Positions 34,661 through 43,799 are shown, numbered from the stretch's first letter. The stretch is 64,000 nucleotides of DNA from an uncultured Bacteroidota bacterium (GCA_902774845.1 CACYJU010000002.1:124001-188000); one strand, 5' to 3'. Notes: generated by a model from the sequence alone, not told the origin. Translations and numbers: made by a program.

Positions 34661-34691
34661 TCTCGTTGCGGAATATGTGTCCGCAACGAGA
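34661..34691. terminator. Bidirectional hairpin terminator
   Basis: A perfect 11-bp stem (TCTCGTTGCGG / CCGCAACGAGA) with a 9-base loop lies between two convergent genes. Confidence 0.7.
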
Positions 34692-34706
34692 GATTCGAGG
34701 TGGGGT

Positions 34707-35498
34707 CTACAGCCTATATCCGAAGCGTATGGTGACGAACATTGGGGAAATCCGTCCTCCTGTAAATGCGATACTACCTGAAACAGGATTCGATGCATCA
34801 CTGTTAGTGCTGTATCTGTAGTCCTCAAAACCTTCTATGTTAAGAGGTCCTGTATGCAGGTAGGCAAGATCGACAATCCAGTGTTCAATAAATACAAATC
34901 CGAGGGTCAAGCGGAATGCAAAAGAAAGAGATTTGTTGTACTTGTCTGTATAGGAGTACTCATATAGTGTTGTACCGTCGCTCAGCACTAGAGGTTCGGC
35001 ACCACCTATCAATTCGGTTGTACGGTCTGTGATGTGTCTAAAGGTGGCTCCAACCTGGGGCTCAACGAACATTTTGGTTTTGTTGTTGATACCAAACTCA
35101 TAGTGGTAACCAGCAAGTATTGGTACATTGATAAAATTCGGTGCGGTGATACGTACTTTTTCAAAATTATCCATCAGCTCTACTATAGCCTTGTTGTTGC
35201 TGTTGCGTACGGCATAAGATGAACTAGTCCAGACAAAGTCGGCGCTGAACACGAGGCTGGATTTCTCGCTGCTACCCAATGGGAGACGGTATGAAAAGCC
35301 GATGTTAAAGCCATATCCGGCTCCACCTTTTGTGCTGTTGTTGTAAGCAAAGGCCCAGTCGTTGTTCGGTAGGTCCACTTTGGCAAAGTTCCCTACAGCG
35401 TTGTTGTATCCGGCAAAGAAAGCCCAGTTGCTCTTCTGTGCCGATGCTGAAAGACTCAGAAGGGTCAGTAAGCTGAGAATGATGATGGACTTTTTCAT
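34707..35498 (-). CDS. Outer-membrane beta-barrel (porin-like) protein
   Basis: The protein has 263 residues. A signal peptide (KKSIIILSLLTLLSLSASA) precedes QKSNWAFFAGYN. Alternating strands with aromatic ends (GYGFNIGFSYRLPLG, SFAFRLTLGFVFIEHWIVDLAYLH) run to the C-terminal VTIRFGYRL, as in the OMP_b-brl family of Bacteroidota. Function is unknown. It lies downstream of the MerR gene on the same strand with a 45-bp gap. Confidence 0.8.
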   Translation of the reverse strand: MKKSIIILSLLTLLSLSASAQKSNWAFFAGYNNAVGNFAKVDLPNNDWAFAYNNSTKGGAGYGFNIGFSYRLPLGSSEKSSLVFSADFVWTSSSYAVRNSNNKAIVELMDNFEKVRITAPNFINVPILAGYHYEFGINNKTKMFVEPQVGATFRHITDRTTELIGGAEPLVLSDGTTLYEYSYTDKYNKSLSFAFRLTLGFVFIEHWIVDLAYLHTGPLNIEGFEDYRYSTNSDASNPVSGSIAFTGGRISPMFVTIRFGYRL

Positions 35499-35543
35499 GG
35501 TTATTCTTTTGTTGTTTAACAGTATAAGACATTTGTTTATTGC

Positions 35544-35849
35544 CTAAATTTGTGACTTGAGGTCAACCAAGAATGCACGCAGTTCTTTCAGGGTGTCGAT
35601 GACCTGCAGGTTGTCTGTATCGTCGGAGTTGCGCAACTGCTCACGTGTACCTTCGAGGGTCAGGCCACGCTCTTTGGTTAGATGATGTATGCGGCGCAAC
35701 AGTTCGATGTCTTCCTGTCGGTACATCCGCACTCCGCGTGCGTTCTTGCTTGGTTTAAGCTCGCTAAACTCGGTCTCCCAGTAACGCAGCAGCGACTGGC
35801 TTACGCCGAGCATCTCGGCTACTTCGGATATGGAATAATAGAGTTTCAA
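35544..35849 (-). CDS. MerR family transcriptional regulator
   Basis: The protein has 101 residues. The DNA-binding winged helix is MKLYYSISEVAEMLGVSQSLLRYWETEF with the RMYRQEDIELLRRI wing. A short helical C-terminus follows without an effector-binding domain. The regulated genes are not known. The CA form of the 8-bp repeat (CATATCAA units on the coding strand) lies in its upstream gap. Confidence 0.9.
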   Translation of the reverse strand: MKLYYSISEVAEMLGVSQSLLRYWETEFSELKPSKNARGVRMYRQEDIELLRRIHHLTKERGLTLEGTREQLRNSDDTDNLQVIDTLKELRAFLVDLKSQI

Positions 35850-35914
35850 GGAGTAATGGGTTTAATGGTTGATATGTTGATATGTTCTCAGGTCTCTGGG
35901 TCACTACTCACTAA

Positions 35915-38587
35915 TTAGTAGCTATAGTATCCTTGGTTGTCTTGATAGTTCTTCTTCTTCTCGTATTTCACATCGCGCAGGCTGGGTGCTTTGATGTTGA
36001 TGACGAAGTTCCACCCTTTGTAGTAGCCGAAGGGTGTCCAGTTGAAGCGCATCTCCCAGCAGTGCAGGTCGCGGTAGATGTCGATGGAGGTGTAGGAGAG
36101 TCCTTTGTTTACAAAGTCGTAGCCTGTGGAGAAGGCTATCTTCCAGTTCTGTGTTATATTGAAGTTTCCTGATATAGAGAGTGACTGCACCACTTCGTTC
36201 TGGAGTCCGTATTGTGCCGCCACATAGCGTGACACGTAGCTGAAAGTATAGCTCAGTGAGATGTTCCACGGCACGGAGAAATCGACATATTCACCTACAA
36301 AAAGTGCCGGGTTGTCGTTATAGGGTGACATCAGCGTCGGCCGTACGGCGTGGCCTTGGTTCTTGATCTGCTCGCCTTCTTTCTTTTTCTTGAAGGTGTT
36401 AGGATTGAAACTCCACGACAGCTGTGCGCTCCATGTCGAGTTGTCGGTGCGGAACAGTCGGTGCTCGGTTTTCACCAGGAATTGGTTGTGCTTGTTGCCC
36501 AGCGAGTCTATTACATAGGGACAGAAAGAGCCTGAGTAGTTGAGCACCAGTGATTTGAATAGCGTGGTACGTCCTGTGACTGTGAAGTCGCTCCAGTTGA
36601 GCGAGTCGCGTGCTATGTCGTAGCTCATGGCCAGGTTCAGATTCTCCAGCAATGTTACTTTCTTGGGTTCCTCGTCGCTGTTCCATTTGCCTACCTTTAT
36701 CTCCAGGTTGTTGCCGATGTTTAGGCGCACCATGCCCGATTGCCCGTCAGCGGGACCGCCATAGAGCGACTGCTCGAAGATAGAGTAGCGGTGCACGTAG
36801 CCTGTCTGGTCGGTATACTGCTTCCACCACCCTAATTTGTCCGAACCGAAGTTGGGACGGTAGTTGAACGAAAGTGAGGGGTTTATGACGTGACGCAACG
36901 CTTTCAGCCATCCTCGTTTGAAGTTGAACATACCATAGATGCGGGTCGAGAGCGACGTGGAGAAGCTTACGTCGCGGTTGGTACGGAATCCCCATACGGT
37001 GTCGATAACAAGGTCTCCTGTCGATGGGTCGATATCCTTGCGTATGGTGGAGAAATGCCACCGCTCATTGTAGGATATGGAGTTAGTCCAGTTGAAGTAT
37101 TTGAATACCTTAACCGACAGCGACAGCGGTATCGACTGCTGGATGCCATACTGCATCTTGTTGAAGATGGTGCGTTTGAAGAGCTCTGAATCTTGTGCCG
37201 AGATATTGTTTTCGGCGTTGAGTTGGTATGACAACTGTATGTTTTCCCACCACTTGTAGCTGCCTGTAGGTGCTTTGCGGCGGAAGGGGTAGATGGTGAC
37301 GGAGCTGAGCGATATCGACGGCAGCTTGATGTTCATCAGTCCAGTTTGAGCGTTGAACGACTCGCGTGCGGCGAGGGCTAGGTTGAAGTAGGAGCCCAGC
37401 TTGGTGGAATAGCTTATTGACGAGGTGGTGGTAGAGTTGAAGTAGTCGTTGCGGTTGGTGGTGTTCTTGCTGTAGTTGCGGCTCTGCAGGTTGACGTCGG
37501 CCGAGAAGCGGCTGTTGGGGTTGGCCTTGGGGTCCTGGTCGTGGCGCCAGGTGATCTTGAAGTCGCTGTATTTGTTGTAAGAGTTGCTGTCGCCGCGTAT
37601 GCCCTCGCGTGTGATGCCGTAGCGGATGTCGATGTTGCCCTTGTATTTGTAGCGTTTGTAGTAGTTCGACTTGGCTTCGGCGGCCCAGCTGAGGTTGGTG
37701 TAGATGTCGCCGGTGATGGCGAGGTCGATGCGGTCGTTGATGGCGAAATACCAGCCGATGTCTTTCAGATAGTAGCCTTGGTTGTTCATCCATCCGTATG
37801 AGGGCATCAGGAATCCAGAGGCGCGGTCGTGGGTGATGGGGAAGAAGGCGAAAGGCACTGCTATCGGCGTCGGTACGTCTTCTATTGAGAGGTAGGCGGG
37901 CCCGGTCACTATCTTGTCGTTCATTATCAACTTCGACTTGGTGAAGTTGATGGCATAGTGTGGATGGGCGTAGTTGCAGGTGGTGTACTGTCCTTTGCTG
38001 AGAAACATCACGGAGTCGTTGACTTTCTTGATTTTCTCGCCGTGCAGGAATCCTTCGCCCTCCTGGGTTATAACCCCATGGATTATGCCTTTCTTTGTGT
38101 CGTAGTTGAACGCTATCGTGTCAGCGCTGTATTCGGCGTCGCCTTGCTTGAAGTAGGGTTTGCCTAGCGTATGTCCGTTGCTGTCCTCCACGCCTGAGGC
38201 TCTGATGAGGTTGGTGTTGAAGTCCACACTCATCGCGTCGGCTTTCAGCTCCATATCCTGGTAATACACTTCGCCTTCGTTATAGATAAAAGCCCTCCGG
38301 TTGTCGAGGTTGAAGGCCACAGAATCTTTCGCTTTGTATTTCAGGATGTCCTCCATGGCGTTGGGTGACAAGGGAAGCTCTGAACTCACAGAGTCTCTTT
38401 TGATAGTGTCGGTGACAGCGATGCTGTCAGCCTCTTGCTTGTCGCTGACTGCCGCCTCTTGCCCCCAAGCCTCAGACCAAGCGCCAAGCGTCAAAAGCAG
38501 TAGCACCGACACACAACGCAAAAACCTCCCGCGCTGGCAGGCTATCAAGTTATTAACAAGCAATATATCAAAAAAATCCTTTGTCAA
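35915..38587 (-). CDS. LptD/OstA-like outer-membrane LPS assembly protein
   Basis: The protein has up to 890 residues. A signal peptide (FLRCVSVLLLLTLGAWSEAWG) is followed by an OstA/LptA-like beta-jellyroll region (about 95-230: KAKDSVAFNLDNRRAFIYNEG, AEYSADTIAFNYDTKKGIIHG), then a large barrel (AVPFAFFPITHDRASGFLMPSYG onward). It should place LPS in the outer leaflet. The reading frame opens with TTG at 38587 and has no ATG before the signal peptide, so a TTG or GTG start further in is possible. It shares a short intergenic region with the divergent amidase gene. Confidence 0.85.
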   Translation of the reverse strand: MTKDFFDILLVNNLIACQRGRFLRCVSVLLLLTLGAWSEAWGQEAAVSDKQEADSIAVTDTIKRDSVSSELPLSPNAMEDILKYKAKDSVAFNLDNRRAFIYNEGEVYYQDMELKADAMSVDFNTNLIRASGVEDSNGHTLGKPYFKQGDAEYSADTIAFNYDTKKGIIHGVITQEGEGFLHGEKIKKVNDSVMFLSKGQYTTCNYAHPHYAINFTKSKLIMNDKIVTGPAYLSIEDVPTPIAVPFAFFPITHDRASGFLMPSYGWMNNQGYYLKDIGWYFAINDRIDLAITGDIYTNLSWAAEAKSNYYKRYKYKGNIDIRYGITREGIRGDSNSYNKYSDFKITWRHDQDPKANPNSRFSADVNLQSRNYSKNTTNRNDYFNSTTTSSISYSTKLGSYFNLALAARESFNAQTGLMNIKLPSISLSSVTIYPFRRKAPTGSYKWWENIQLSYQLNAENNISAQDSELFKRTIFNKMQYGIQQSIPLSLSVKVFKYFNWTNSISYNERWHFSTIRKDIDPSTGDLVIDTVWGFRTNRDVSFSTSLSTRIYGMFNFKRGWLKALRHVINPSLSFNYRPNFGSDKLGWWKQYTDQTGYVHRYSIFEQSLYGGPADGQSGMVRLNIGNNLEIKVGKWNSDEEPKKVTLLENLNLAMSYDIARDSLNWSDFTVTGRTTLFKSLVLNYSGSFCPYVIDSLGNKHNQFLVKTEHRLFRTDNSTWSAQLSWSFNPNTFKKKKEGEQIKNQGHAVRPTLMSPYNDNPALFVGEYVDFSVPWNISLSYTFSYVSRYVAAQYGLQNEVVQSLSISGNFNITQNWKIAFSTGYDFVNKGLSYTSIDIYRDLHCWEMRFNWTPFGYYKGWNFVINIKAPSLRDVKYEKKKNYQDNQGYYSY

Positions 38588-38611
38588 ACTCCTGTATACA
38601 GATTTTCAGCG

Positions 38612-38639
38612 TATCTTTGCACTTCGGTATGCAAAGATA
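38612..38639. promoter_or_regulatory. Overlapping divergent -7 boxes forming a 10-bp palindrome
   Basis: TATCTTTGCA (38612-38621) and its exact reverse complement (38630-38639) face each other across 8 bp. Each is a good TAnnTTTG -7 box, one for the amidase and one for the LptD-like gene. Both transcript starts would fall between them, so the two promoters should compete. Confidence 0.55.
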
Positions 38640-38685
38640 GAACTATTTGCCCAATATGTCGAAAACAAATTCAAATCCATTGGAA

Positions 38686-40005
38686 ATGAAACGTATATTT
38701 ATATTATTTATTGCCTTGGTGTGTGTTGCTGCACCTCTTTCTGCACAAAAACGTGAGCTGGGTAAGGTGCGTACGGTGGTCATCGACCCAGGTCATGGTG
38801 GCAATAAACCTGGTGCTCGCGGCAAACATATTGACGAAAAAGACCTCGTTCTTTCCGTGGCTAAGAAAGTGGGCAAGCTTATCAACGACAACTACGAAGA
38901 TGTGAAGGTCATATATACCCGCACCTCCGATGTCGATATCGACCTCTCCGAGCGCGCCCATATTGCTAACCGTGCAAAGGCAGACCTCTTCATTTCCATC
39001 CACGCCAACTCTCACCCCACATCCAATCCTACTGGTGTGGAGACTTTTGTGGCGGGTCTCTCCCAGAGTAAAGCTAACCTCGAGATCGCCAAGAAGGAGA
39101 ACGCTGATATTCTTCTCGAAAACGACTATAAGAACAACGCAGACTATCAGGGTTTCGACCCTAACTCGCCAGAGAGTTACGTGCTCTTTGCCATGTATCA
39201 GAACGCCTACCGCGACAAGAGCCTCACCTTCGCCCAATACATCCAGAATCAGTACAAGAAACGCATCGTGACCATCGACCGCGGTGTCAAACAGGCTGAG
39301 TTCATGGTCCTGTACAAAACCACTATGCCTTCCGTACTTACCGAAATTGGTTTTATCTCCAACCCGAAAGAGGAGGCTTACATGATGTCTGAAGAGGGAC
39401 AGAACACTATAGCTCAGTGTATAGTCAAGGCTTTCGCTATGTATAAGGCTGCCGAGGAAAGCGAGCCGGTGCCAGATCTGACATTCAGCGTAAGATCTGA
39501 TGCTCAGCAGGCAAACGATGGTCGTACTGGTGAAATCACTATCCAGCCGGAAGGCGATAGTGGCCAGGTCGCTCCGCAACAGACAGTATCTGAGGGGAAG
39601 CCCGCCACTATAACTCCGGTCCACTCGGTGGAGATTCCAACCAAACCCGCTGTTCAGAAACCTGAGACTTCGAAAGACCCCAACGAGGGCAAGCCTTACG
39701 TGGTAGAGAAGAAAGAGCCCGCCAAACCCGCTCCTGACCAGGTGACCTACCGTATTCAGTTCATGACCCTCACCCGTATCCTCGAGAAAGGCGATCCCGA
39801 CCTGCGTGGAATCGACGACTTCGACCATCACAAGCAGGGACAGTACTATTACTACCTTACTGGCAAGTTTGCCAAGATGAGCGACGCTACCGAATATCTT
39901 AACGTGGTGCGTGCCAAAGGTTTCAAGGACGCTATGTTGGTAGCTTACCTCAAAGGCTCTCGTATCAGCCTTCAGCAGGCTCGCAAGATGACGGAAAACC
40001 AATAA
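38686..40005 (+). CDS. N-acetylmuramoyl-L-alanine amidase with SPOR-like C-terminus
   Basis: The protein has about 439 residues from MKRIFILFIAL, with a signal peptide cleaved before QKRELG. The Amidase_3 domain has VIDPGHGGNKPGARG (zinc His), a glutamate in GKHIDEKDL, ISIHANSHP (second zinc His) and TEIGFISNPKEEA (catalytic Glu). A proline-rich linker leads to a SPOR-like segment (VTYRIQFMTL ... YYYLTGKFAKMSDATEYLN). It cuts peptidoglycan stem peptides during division or remodelling. The ATG at 38686 is chosen; TTG (38647) and ATG (38656) upstream would place extra residues before the signal peptide. Confidence 0.93.
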   Translation: MKRIFILFIALVCVAAPLSAQKRELGKVRTVVIDPGHGGNKPGARGKHIDEKDLVLSVAKKVGKLINDNYEDVKVIYTRTSDVDIDLSERAHIANRAKADLFISIHANSHPTSNPTGVETFVAGLSQSKANLEIAKKENADILLENDYKNNADYQGFDPNSPESYVLFAMYQNAYRDKSLTFAQYIQNQYKKRIVTIDRGVKQAEFMVLYKTTMPSVLTEIGFISNPKEEAYMMSEEGQNTIAQCIVKAFAMYKAAEESEPVPDLTFSVRSDAQQANDGRTGEITIQPEGDSGQVAPQQTVSEGKPATITPVHSVEIPTKPAVQKPETSKDPNEGKPYVVEKKEPAKPAPDQVTYRIQFMTLTRILEKGDPDLRGIDDFDHHKQGQYYYYLTGKFAKMSDATEYLNVVRAKGFKDAMLVAYLKGSRISLQQARKMTENQ

Positions 40006-40011
40006 AATGCA

Positions 40012-40090
40012 TGAATGCTTGATTGTGTTAATGCGTCAGTGGATGATGTAGTAGCAATAACACAGTAACAAATTAACGAAATAGCACATT
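40012..40090. repeat. 8-bp-periodic element with TG half and CA half
   Basis: The left half has TGAATGCT, TGATTGTG, TTAATGCG type octamers and the right half has AGCAATAA, CACAGTAA, CAAATTAA, CGAAATAG. The TG half follows the amidase gene and the CA half precedes the gldA-like gene. Confidence 0.7.
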
Positions 40091-40095
40091 CTTCA

Positions 40096-40788
40096 ATGCT
40101 TAACATCCAACATATCACAAAACTCTACGGACAGCAACGTGCGCTCGATGATGTGTCGATCTCTGTCGCCAAAGGAGAGGTGGTCGGTCTGCTTGGTCCT
40201 AATGGTGCCGGCAAGTCCACTCTCATGAAGATCCTTACCTGCTACATTCCTCCTTCATCAGGTACTGCTTCGATATGTGGTCACTCTATCGACGAAGACC
40301 CCCTCGCTGTGCGCCGTTGCATAGGTTATCTGCCCGAGCACAACCCACTGTATGTCGACATGTATGTGCGTGAGTTCCTAACCTTCGCTGCTGGCATACA
40401 GAATGTGAAGCACCCGAAACAGCGTATAGAGGAGCTGATTGATCGTCTAGGACTCACCCCTGAAGCGAACAAACGTATCTCGCAGCTTTCCAAAGGTTAT
40501 CGTCAGCGTGTCGGTCTGGCGCAGGCCCTTATCCACGACCCACAGATATTGATTCTCGACGAGCCGACTACGGGCCTTGACCCCAACCAGCTGGAGGAGA
40601 TACACGAAGTGATACGCAACGTTGGAAAAGACAAGGTGGTACTACTCTCTACTCATATCATGCAGGAGGTGACGGCAATGTGTAACCGTGCTGTCATCAT
40701 AAACCACGGACGCATCATCTCCGACCATCAGATGTCAAACATCTCGGCCGAAGAGCTCACTGCTCAGTTCCACAAACTCACCCTCTGA
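40096..40788 (+). CDS. gldA: ABC transporter ATPase, GldA-like
   Basis: The protein has 230 residues. Walker A GPNGAGKST, signature SKGYRQRVGLAQAL, Walker B ILILDEPTTGLDPNQ and the switch histidine in LLSTHIMQ are all present. The segment GYLPEHNPLYVDMYVREFL is typical of the GldA/gliding-associated ATPase family. GldA works with membrane partners GldF and GldG in gliding bacteria, but neither is adjacent. It may instead be a general ABC-2-type exporter ATPase in a non-gliding relative. Confidence 0.82.
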   Translation: MLNIQHITKLYGQQRALDDVSISVAKGEVVGLLGPNGAGKSTLMKILTCYIPPSSGTASICGHSIDEDPLAVRRCIGYLPEHNPLYVDMYVREFLTFAAGIQNVKHPKQRIEELIDRLGLTPEANKRISQLSKGYRQRVGLAQALIHDPQILILDEPTTGLDPNQLEEIHEVIRNVGKDKVVLLSTHIMQEVTAMCNRAVIINHGRIISDHQMSNISAEELTAQFHKLTL

Positions 40789-40796
40789 CGCTCTTG

Positions 40797-41666
40797 TTAG
40801 CGGAATCTCACCATATCGATGAGCCGCACCCCGTCGAGCCAGACGGCTATGCAGCCTACCGACCCTTGGGCATCGTCCCAGTTTTCTATAGGTTGTAGTG
40901 TTGTGTCGTTGACTATTTCGAAGTATTCGGGTTCGAAGCATAGTCCTTCTTTCAGGTCGTTCACCTCGTGGAATGAGGCGAGGGTGTCCAGCACCCAGAG
41001 TTTCACGTCCTCGACGTCTTCGTATTCCGACATCTCCACCGCCTGCTGCAGGGTTGCGTAGATGGCGGGTGCCACTTTGCGGGCCTCTTTGCTGAGGCGC
41101 ATGTTTCGGCTGCTGAGTGCCAGTCCGTCGTCGGCACGGACGATGGGGCAGGGGACGAGCTCTATCTTCGAGTTCATCTGGCGCAGCAGGTCGCGTATGA
41201 TGGCTATCTGCTGGAAGTCTTTCTCGCCGAAGTAGGCACGGTCGGGTTGCGTCAGCTCGAACAGACGGCGCACTACTACGGCAACGCCGGAGAAGTGGCC
41301 TGGACGGAGCGGTCCTTCCATCACTTCTTCTATCTGGCCGAAGTGATAGACGGTGGTTACGGGTTCGGGGTACATCTCCTCGACCGAGGGGGTGAAGGCT
41401 ATGTCGGTGCCGGCTTTCTCGAGCAGGGAGAGGTCGTTCTCGACGGTGCGGGGATACTTCTCGAGGTCTTCCTTGTTGTTGAACTGTATGGGGTTGACGA
41501 AGACACTGACTACGACGATGTCGTTCTCCTTGCGGGCACGCTCAACGAGCGAGAGGTGGCCTTCATGCAGGGCTCCCATGGTGGGGACGAGTCCTATGGT
41601 TTGGTTGTTTTTCTTGGCTTGCTGGATTGCGGATTCCAGTTCCGCAATGGTTGTGATTGTATTCAT
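40797..41666 (-). CDS. panC: Pantothenate synthetase
   Basis: The protein has 289 residues. It has the HIGH-like signature VPTMGALHEGHLSL, VVSVFVNPIQFN, and FGEKDFQQ, plus the later DGLALSSRNMRLS motif. It joins pantoate and beta-alanine using ATP to make pantothenate, the precursor of CoA. It is the last gene of a three-gene minus-strand group with a holin-like protein and a YciO-like protein. Confidence 0.97.
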   Translation of the reverse strand: MNTITTIAELESAIQQAKKNNQTIGLVPTMGALHEGHLSLVERARKENDIVVVSVFVNPIQFNNKEDLEKYPRTVENDLSLLEKAGTDIAFTPSVEEMYPEPVTTVYHFGQIEEVMEGPLRPGHFSGVAVVVRRLFELTQPDRAYFGEKDFQQIAIIRDLLRQMNSKIELVPCPIVRADDGLALSSRNMRLSKEARKVAPAIYATLQQAVEMSEYEDVEDVKLWVLDTLASFHEVNDLKEGLCFEPEYFEIVNDTTLQPIENWDDAQGSVGCIAVWLDGVRLIDMVRFR

Positions 41667-41678
41667 GATAGGTATGTT

Positions 41679-42128
41679 TTATTCCACTTCTTCGTATGGT
41701 GTGAATTCGTTGTTGTCATCGGTGGGGGTGTCGGGGTTGTCTGGCTGTTTCTTGAGGCGGTTGGGAAGTTCGAGCAGGAAGTTGAGGAGGGTGAGGAGTA
41801 GGCTGAAGAGTAGGGCTGTACCGAAGCCTTCGACCTTGAAGCCCGGCACTATGGCGCTGGCGAGAAGTATGATGACGGCGTTGATGACGAAGAGGAAGAG
41901 GCCGAGGGTGAGGGCTGTGAAGGGGAGTGTGAGGAAGATGAGTATGGGGCGGAGGAAACGGTTGAGGAGGGCGATGACGAGGCCTGTGAGTAATGCCGTC
42001 CATACGTTGCCTATATCGACGCTGGACATTAGCTTGGCGGCTATGATGACGGCGAGGGTGAGGACTATGGTCTGTGCGACGAAGCCCCAGAAGCCTTGGT
42101 GGTTGCTATTGCCTATGACTATTTTCAT
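41679..42128 (-). CDS. Small membrane protein of the phage-holin-4-2 (PF04020) type
   Basis: The protein has 149 residues with four membrane segments in the first 115, including NRFLRPILIFLTLPFTALTLGLF, the typical signature of this family. The C-terminus is acidic and proline-rich. In spite of the family name it is a chromosomal membrane protein of unknown role, with no phage genes around. It starts 4 bp after the YciO-like gene. Confidence 0.85.
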   Translation of the reverse strand: MKIVIGNSNHQGFWGFVAQTIVLTLAVIIAAKLMSSVDIGNVWTALLTGLVIALLNRFLRPILIFLTLPFTALTLGLFLFVINAVIILLASAIVPGFKVEGFGTALLFSLLLTLLNFLLELPNRLKKQPDNPDTPTDDNNEFTPYEEVE

Positions 42129-42132
42129 CTTG

Positions 42133-42759
42133 TCAGTTATCGATATCGACGTTGCCTTTGCCTTCGCGGATGATCTCGAGTGCGCCGCCGGAGCAGTTGA
42201 CTACGGTGGAGGGTTCGGTATCGCCTATGCCGCCATCGACGACGATGTCGGCGAGGTTGCTGTACATCTCGTGTATTAGTTCGGGGTCGGTGAGGTACTC
42301 TTCGTCGTAGTCGGCATCGGGAATGCGGACCGAGGTGGCTATGAGCGGCTCGCCCACTTCCTCGATTATGGCGTGGGCGATGGGGTTGGCGGGAACTCTG
42401 AGACCTATGGTCTTGTTGGCGTTCTGGTAGTTGCGGGGTACGCTGTTGTTGGCGTCCATTATAAATGTAGGCGCCCCAGGTAACGCACTTTTCAGCAGAG
42501 CAAAGGTTTCTTTATCCAACGGACGCACATACTCAGACATCTGCGAGAGGTCAGCGCAGAGGAGCGAGAATTTGGCCTGCTTCAGCGTGAAACCTTTTAG
42601 CCGTGCTAGTTTCTCCACTGACTGTTTGTGCTGCATGGAGCAGACGAAGGCATAGAGGGAGTCGGTGGGGAGCACCACGATGCCGCCGTCACGGATGCAG
42701 TCTGCTACACGGCGTACATCGCGGGTGTTGGGGTTCTCGTCATAAATCTTGATTAGCAT
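42133..42759 (-). CDS. YrdC/Sua5-fold protein, YciO subfamily
   Basis: The protein has about 208 residues from MLIKIYDENPN. The YrdC fold is visible in GGIVVLPTDSLYAFVCSM, KTIGLRVPANPIAHAIIEEVG and REGKGNVDI. The stretch ATSVRIPDADYDE replaces the serine-asparagine motif of true threonylcarbamoyladenylate synthases and resembles E. coli YciO, so tRNA t6A synthesis is doubtful. The start at 42759 is supported by a -7 box at 42783-42790; a start at 42825 would lie upstream of it. Confidence 0.85.
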   Translation of the reverse strand: MLIKIYDENPNTRDVRRVADCIRDGGIVVLPTDSLYAFVCSMQHKQSVEKLARLKGFTLKQAKFSLLCADLSQMSEYVRPLDKETFALLKSALPGAPTFIMDANNSVPRNYQNANKTIGLRVPANPIAHAIIEEVGEPLIATSVRIPDADYDEEYLTDPELIHEMYSNLADIVVDGGIGDTEPSTVVNCSGGALEIIREGKGNVDIDN

Positions 42760-42782
42760 AATGCGGAGTATGAAACGAATGG

Positions 42783-42790
42783 CAAAAGTA
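42783..42790 (-). promoter_or_regulatory. -7 box (TACTTTTG) of the yciO-like operon
   Basis: TACTTTTG followed by CC reads on the minus strand 24 bp before the chosen ATG. The -33 element is not clear. Confidence 0.45.
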
Positions 42791-42935
42791 CATAAAAAAA
42801 CAGATTTGTTGCATATCGAATTCAATGTATGTTAAAATTTCTTAAAATAATATTTGCCTTGTTAAGATTTGTCATGATGGATGGTTATTTATATATGCGT
42901 TCTGCAGAGAACTATGGTAGTAAAAAACTCTTTTA

Positions 42936-42943
42936 TATCTTTG
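42936..42943 (+). promoter_or_regulatory. -7 box (TATCTTTG) of sigma cassette B
   Basis: TATCTTTG followed by CA lies 23 bp before the ATG at 42966. TATG at 42913-42916 lies at the right distance (19 bp) for a weak -33 element. Confidence 0.5.
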
Positions 42944-42965
42944 CAGATAGATTGAATTGAAAATT

Positions 42966-43484
42966 ATGCCGGGCAGCACGGACAGACTTAATAACAAATA
43001 TCGAGAAATTATCGCCACACACAGCGACCTGATAAGGAATATGTGTGTTGCTCGTTCTCGCGGTGACGAAGTTCTGACACGTGACTTGATTCATGAGTGC
43101 TACTTGGCAATCTGGAACCGACTTGGGGGTCTCAGAGAGGACTCGCATATGGGAGAGAAAAGGATGTGGGTTGTATGGCAGTGTCGGAGTGTATTTCTCA
43201 GACAAAAGAGCAAGAAAATAAAATCCCTCATGACCATTATGGGGGGAGACTTAGTAGACCAGGCTGCGAATGGATACGAAACAAATAGTAATAGTGAGCT
43301 GATACAAGAGCTTGCCGCAGACTTGAGCTCGCATGAGCATGAGTTACTCAATCTCATTTTACAGGGTTATAATACCTCTGAAATGGCTGACATTATGGGA
43401 ATAAAGGCTGCTAGTGTGAGCGTGGAACGAAATAGGATTATCAAAAAAATGCGTCTCCGAGCTGAAAAGAACGGAAAAAGATAA
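42966..43484 (+). CDS. ECF-like RNA polymerase sigma factor (cassette B)
   Basis: The protein has about 172 residues. Region 2 is seen in LTRDLIHECYLAIWNRLGG and WVVWQCRSVFLRQK, and region 4 in HELLNLILQGYNTSEMADIMGIKAASVSVERNRIIKKMR. It heads a cassette with the same gene order as cassette A at 22137. Overall similarity to the cassette A sigma factor is low, so the duplication is old or the two were acquired separately. The ATG is preferred over the TTG at 42957. Confidence 0.85.
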   Translation: MPGSTDRLNNKYREIIATHSDLIRNMCVARSRGDEVLTRDLIHECYLAIWNRLGGLREDSHMGEKRMWVVWQCRSVFLRQKSKKIKSLMTIMGGDLVDQAANGYETNSNSELIQELAADLSSHEHELLNLILQGYNTSEMADIMGIKAASVSVERNRIIKKMRLRAEKNGKR

Positions 43485-43511
43485 CACAGATTAACATATA
43501 ATCACCATAGT

Positions 43512-43799
43512 ATGACCGACAAAGACATTGAATTTCTTCTGCAGAGAGAAGCTTTCCTCCGTAGCCCTGAATATCAGTATGTGAAAGAACTGAGCGACAA
43601 GGCATGTGAGGGATTGGAGGAACGATGCCGTCGATATCGCCGCCGTTTTGAGGTGGCTCGGTATCTGCTCTTGCTTCCGTTGCTGACAGCCATCTCGTGG
43701 GGGGCCTATGCCGCCACCCCCAGTCAGAAATCGACGGCGGCGGTTACGGCAGAAGAACTTCCAGCCGTATGTGTAAAAATAGACAATATCATAGGATAG
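43512..43799 (+). CDS. Small single-span membrane protein (cassette B, second gene)
   Basis: The protein has 95 residues. A charged helical N-terminus (1-45, with a RRYRRR stretch) leads to one membrane segment (about 49-67) and a short outer tail. It sits where an anti-sigma factor would be expected, but no known anti-sigma domain is visible. The cassette A counterpart is longer with three spans. Confidence 0.65.
   Translation: MTDKDIEFLLQREAFLRSPEYQYVKELSDKACEGLEERCRRYRRRFEVARYLLLLPLLTAISWGAYAATPSQKSTAAVTAEELPAVCVKIDNIIG

Noticed and set aside
38647..38685. TTG or ATG starts upstream for the amidase
   Set aside because: They would put 10-13 polar residues before a normal signal peptide; the ATG at 38686 gives a standard leader.
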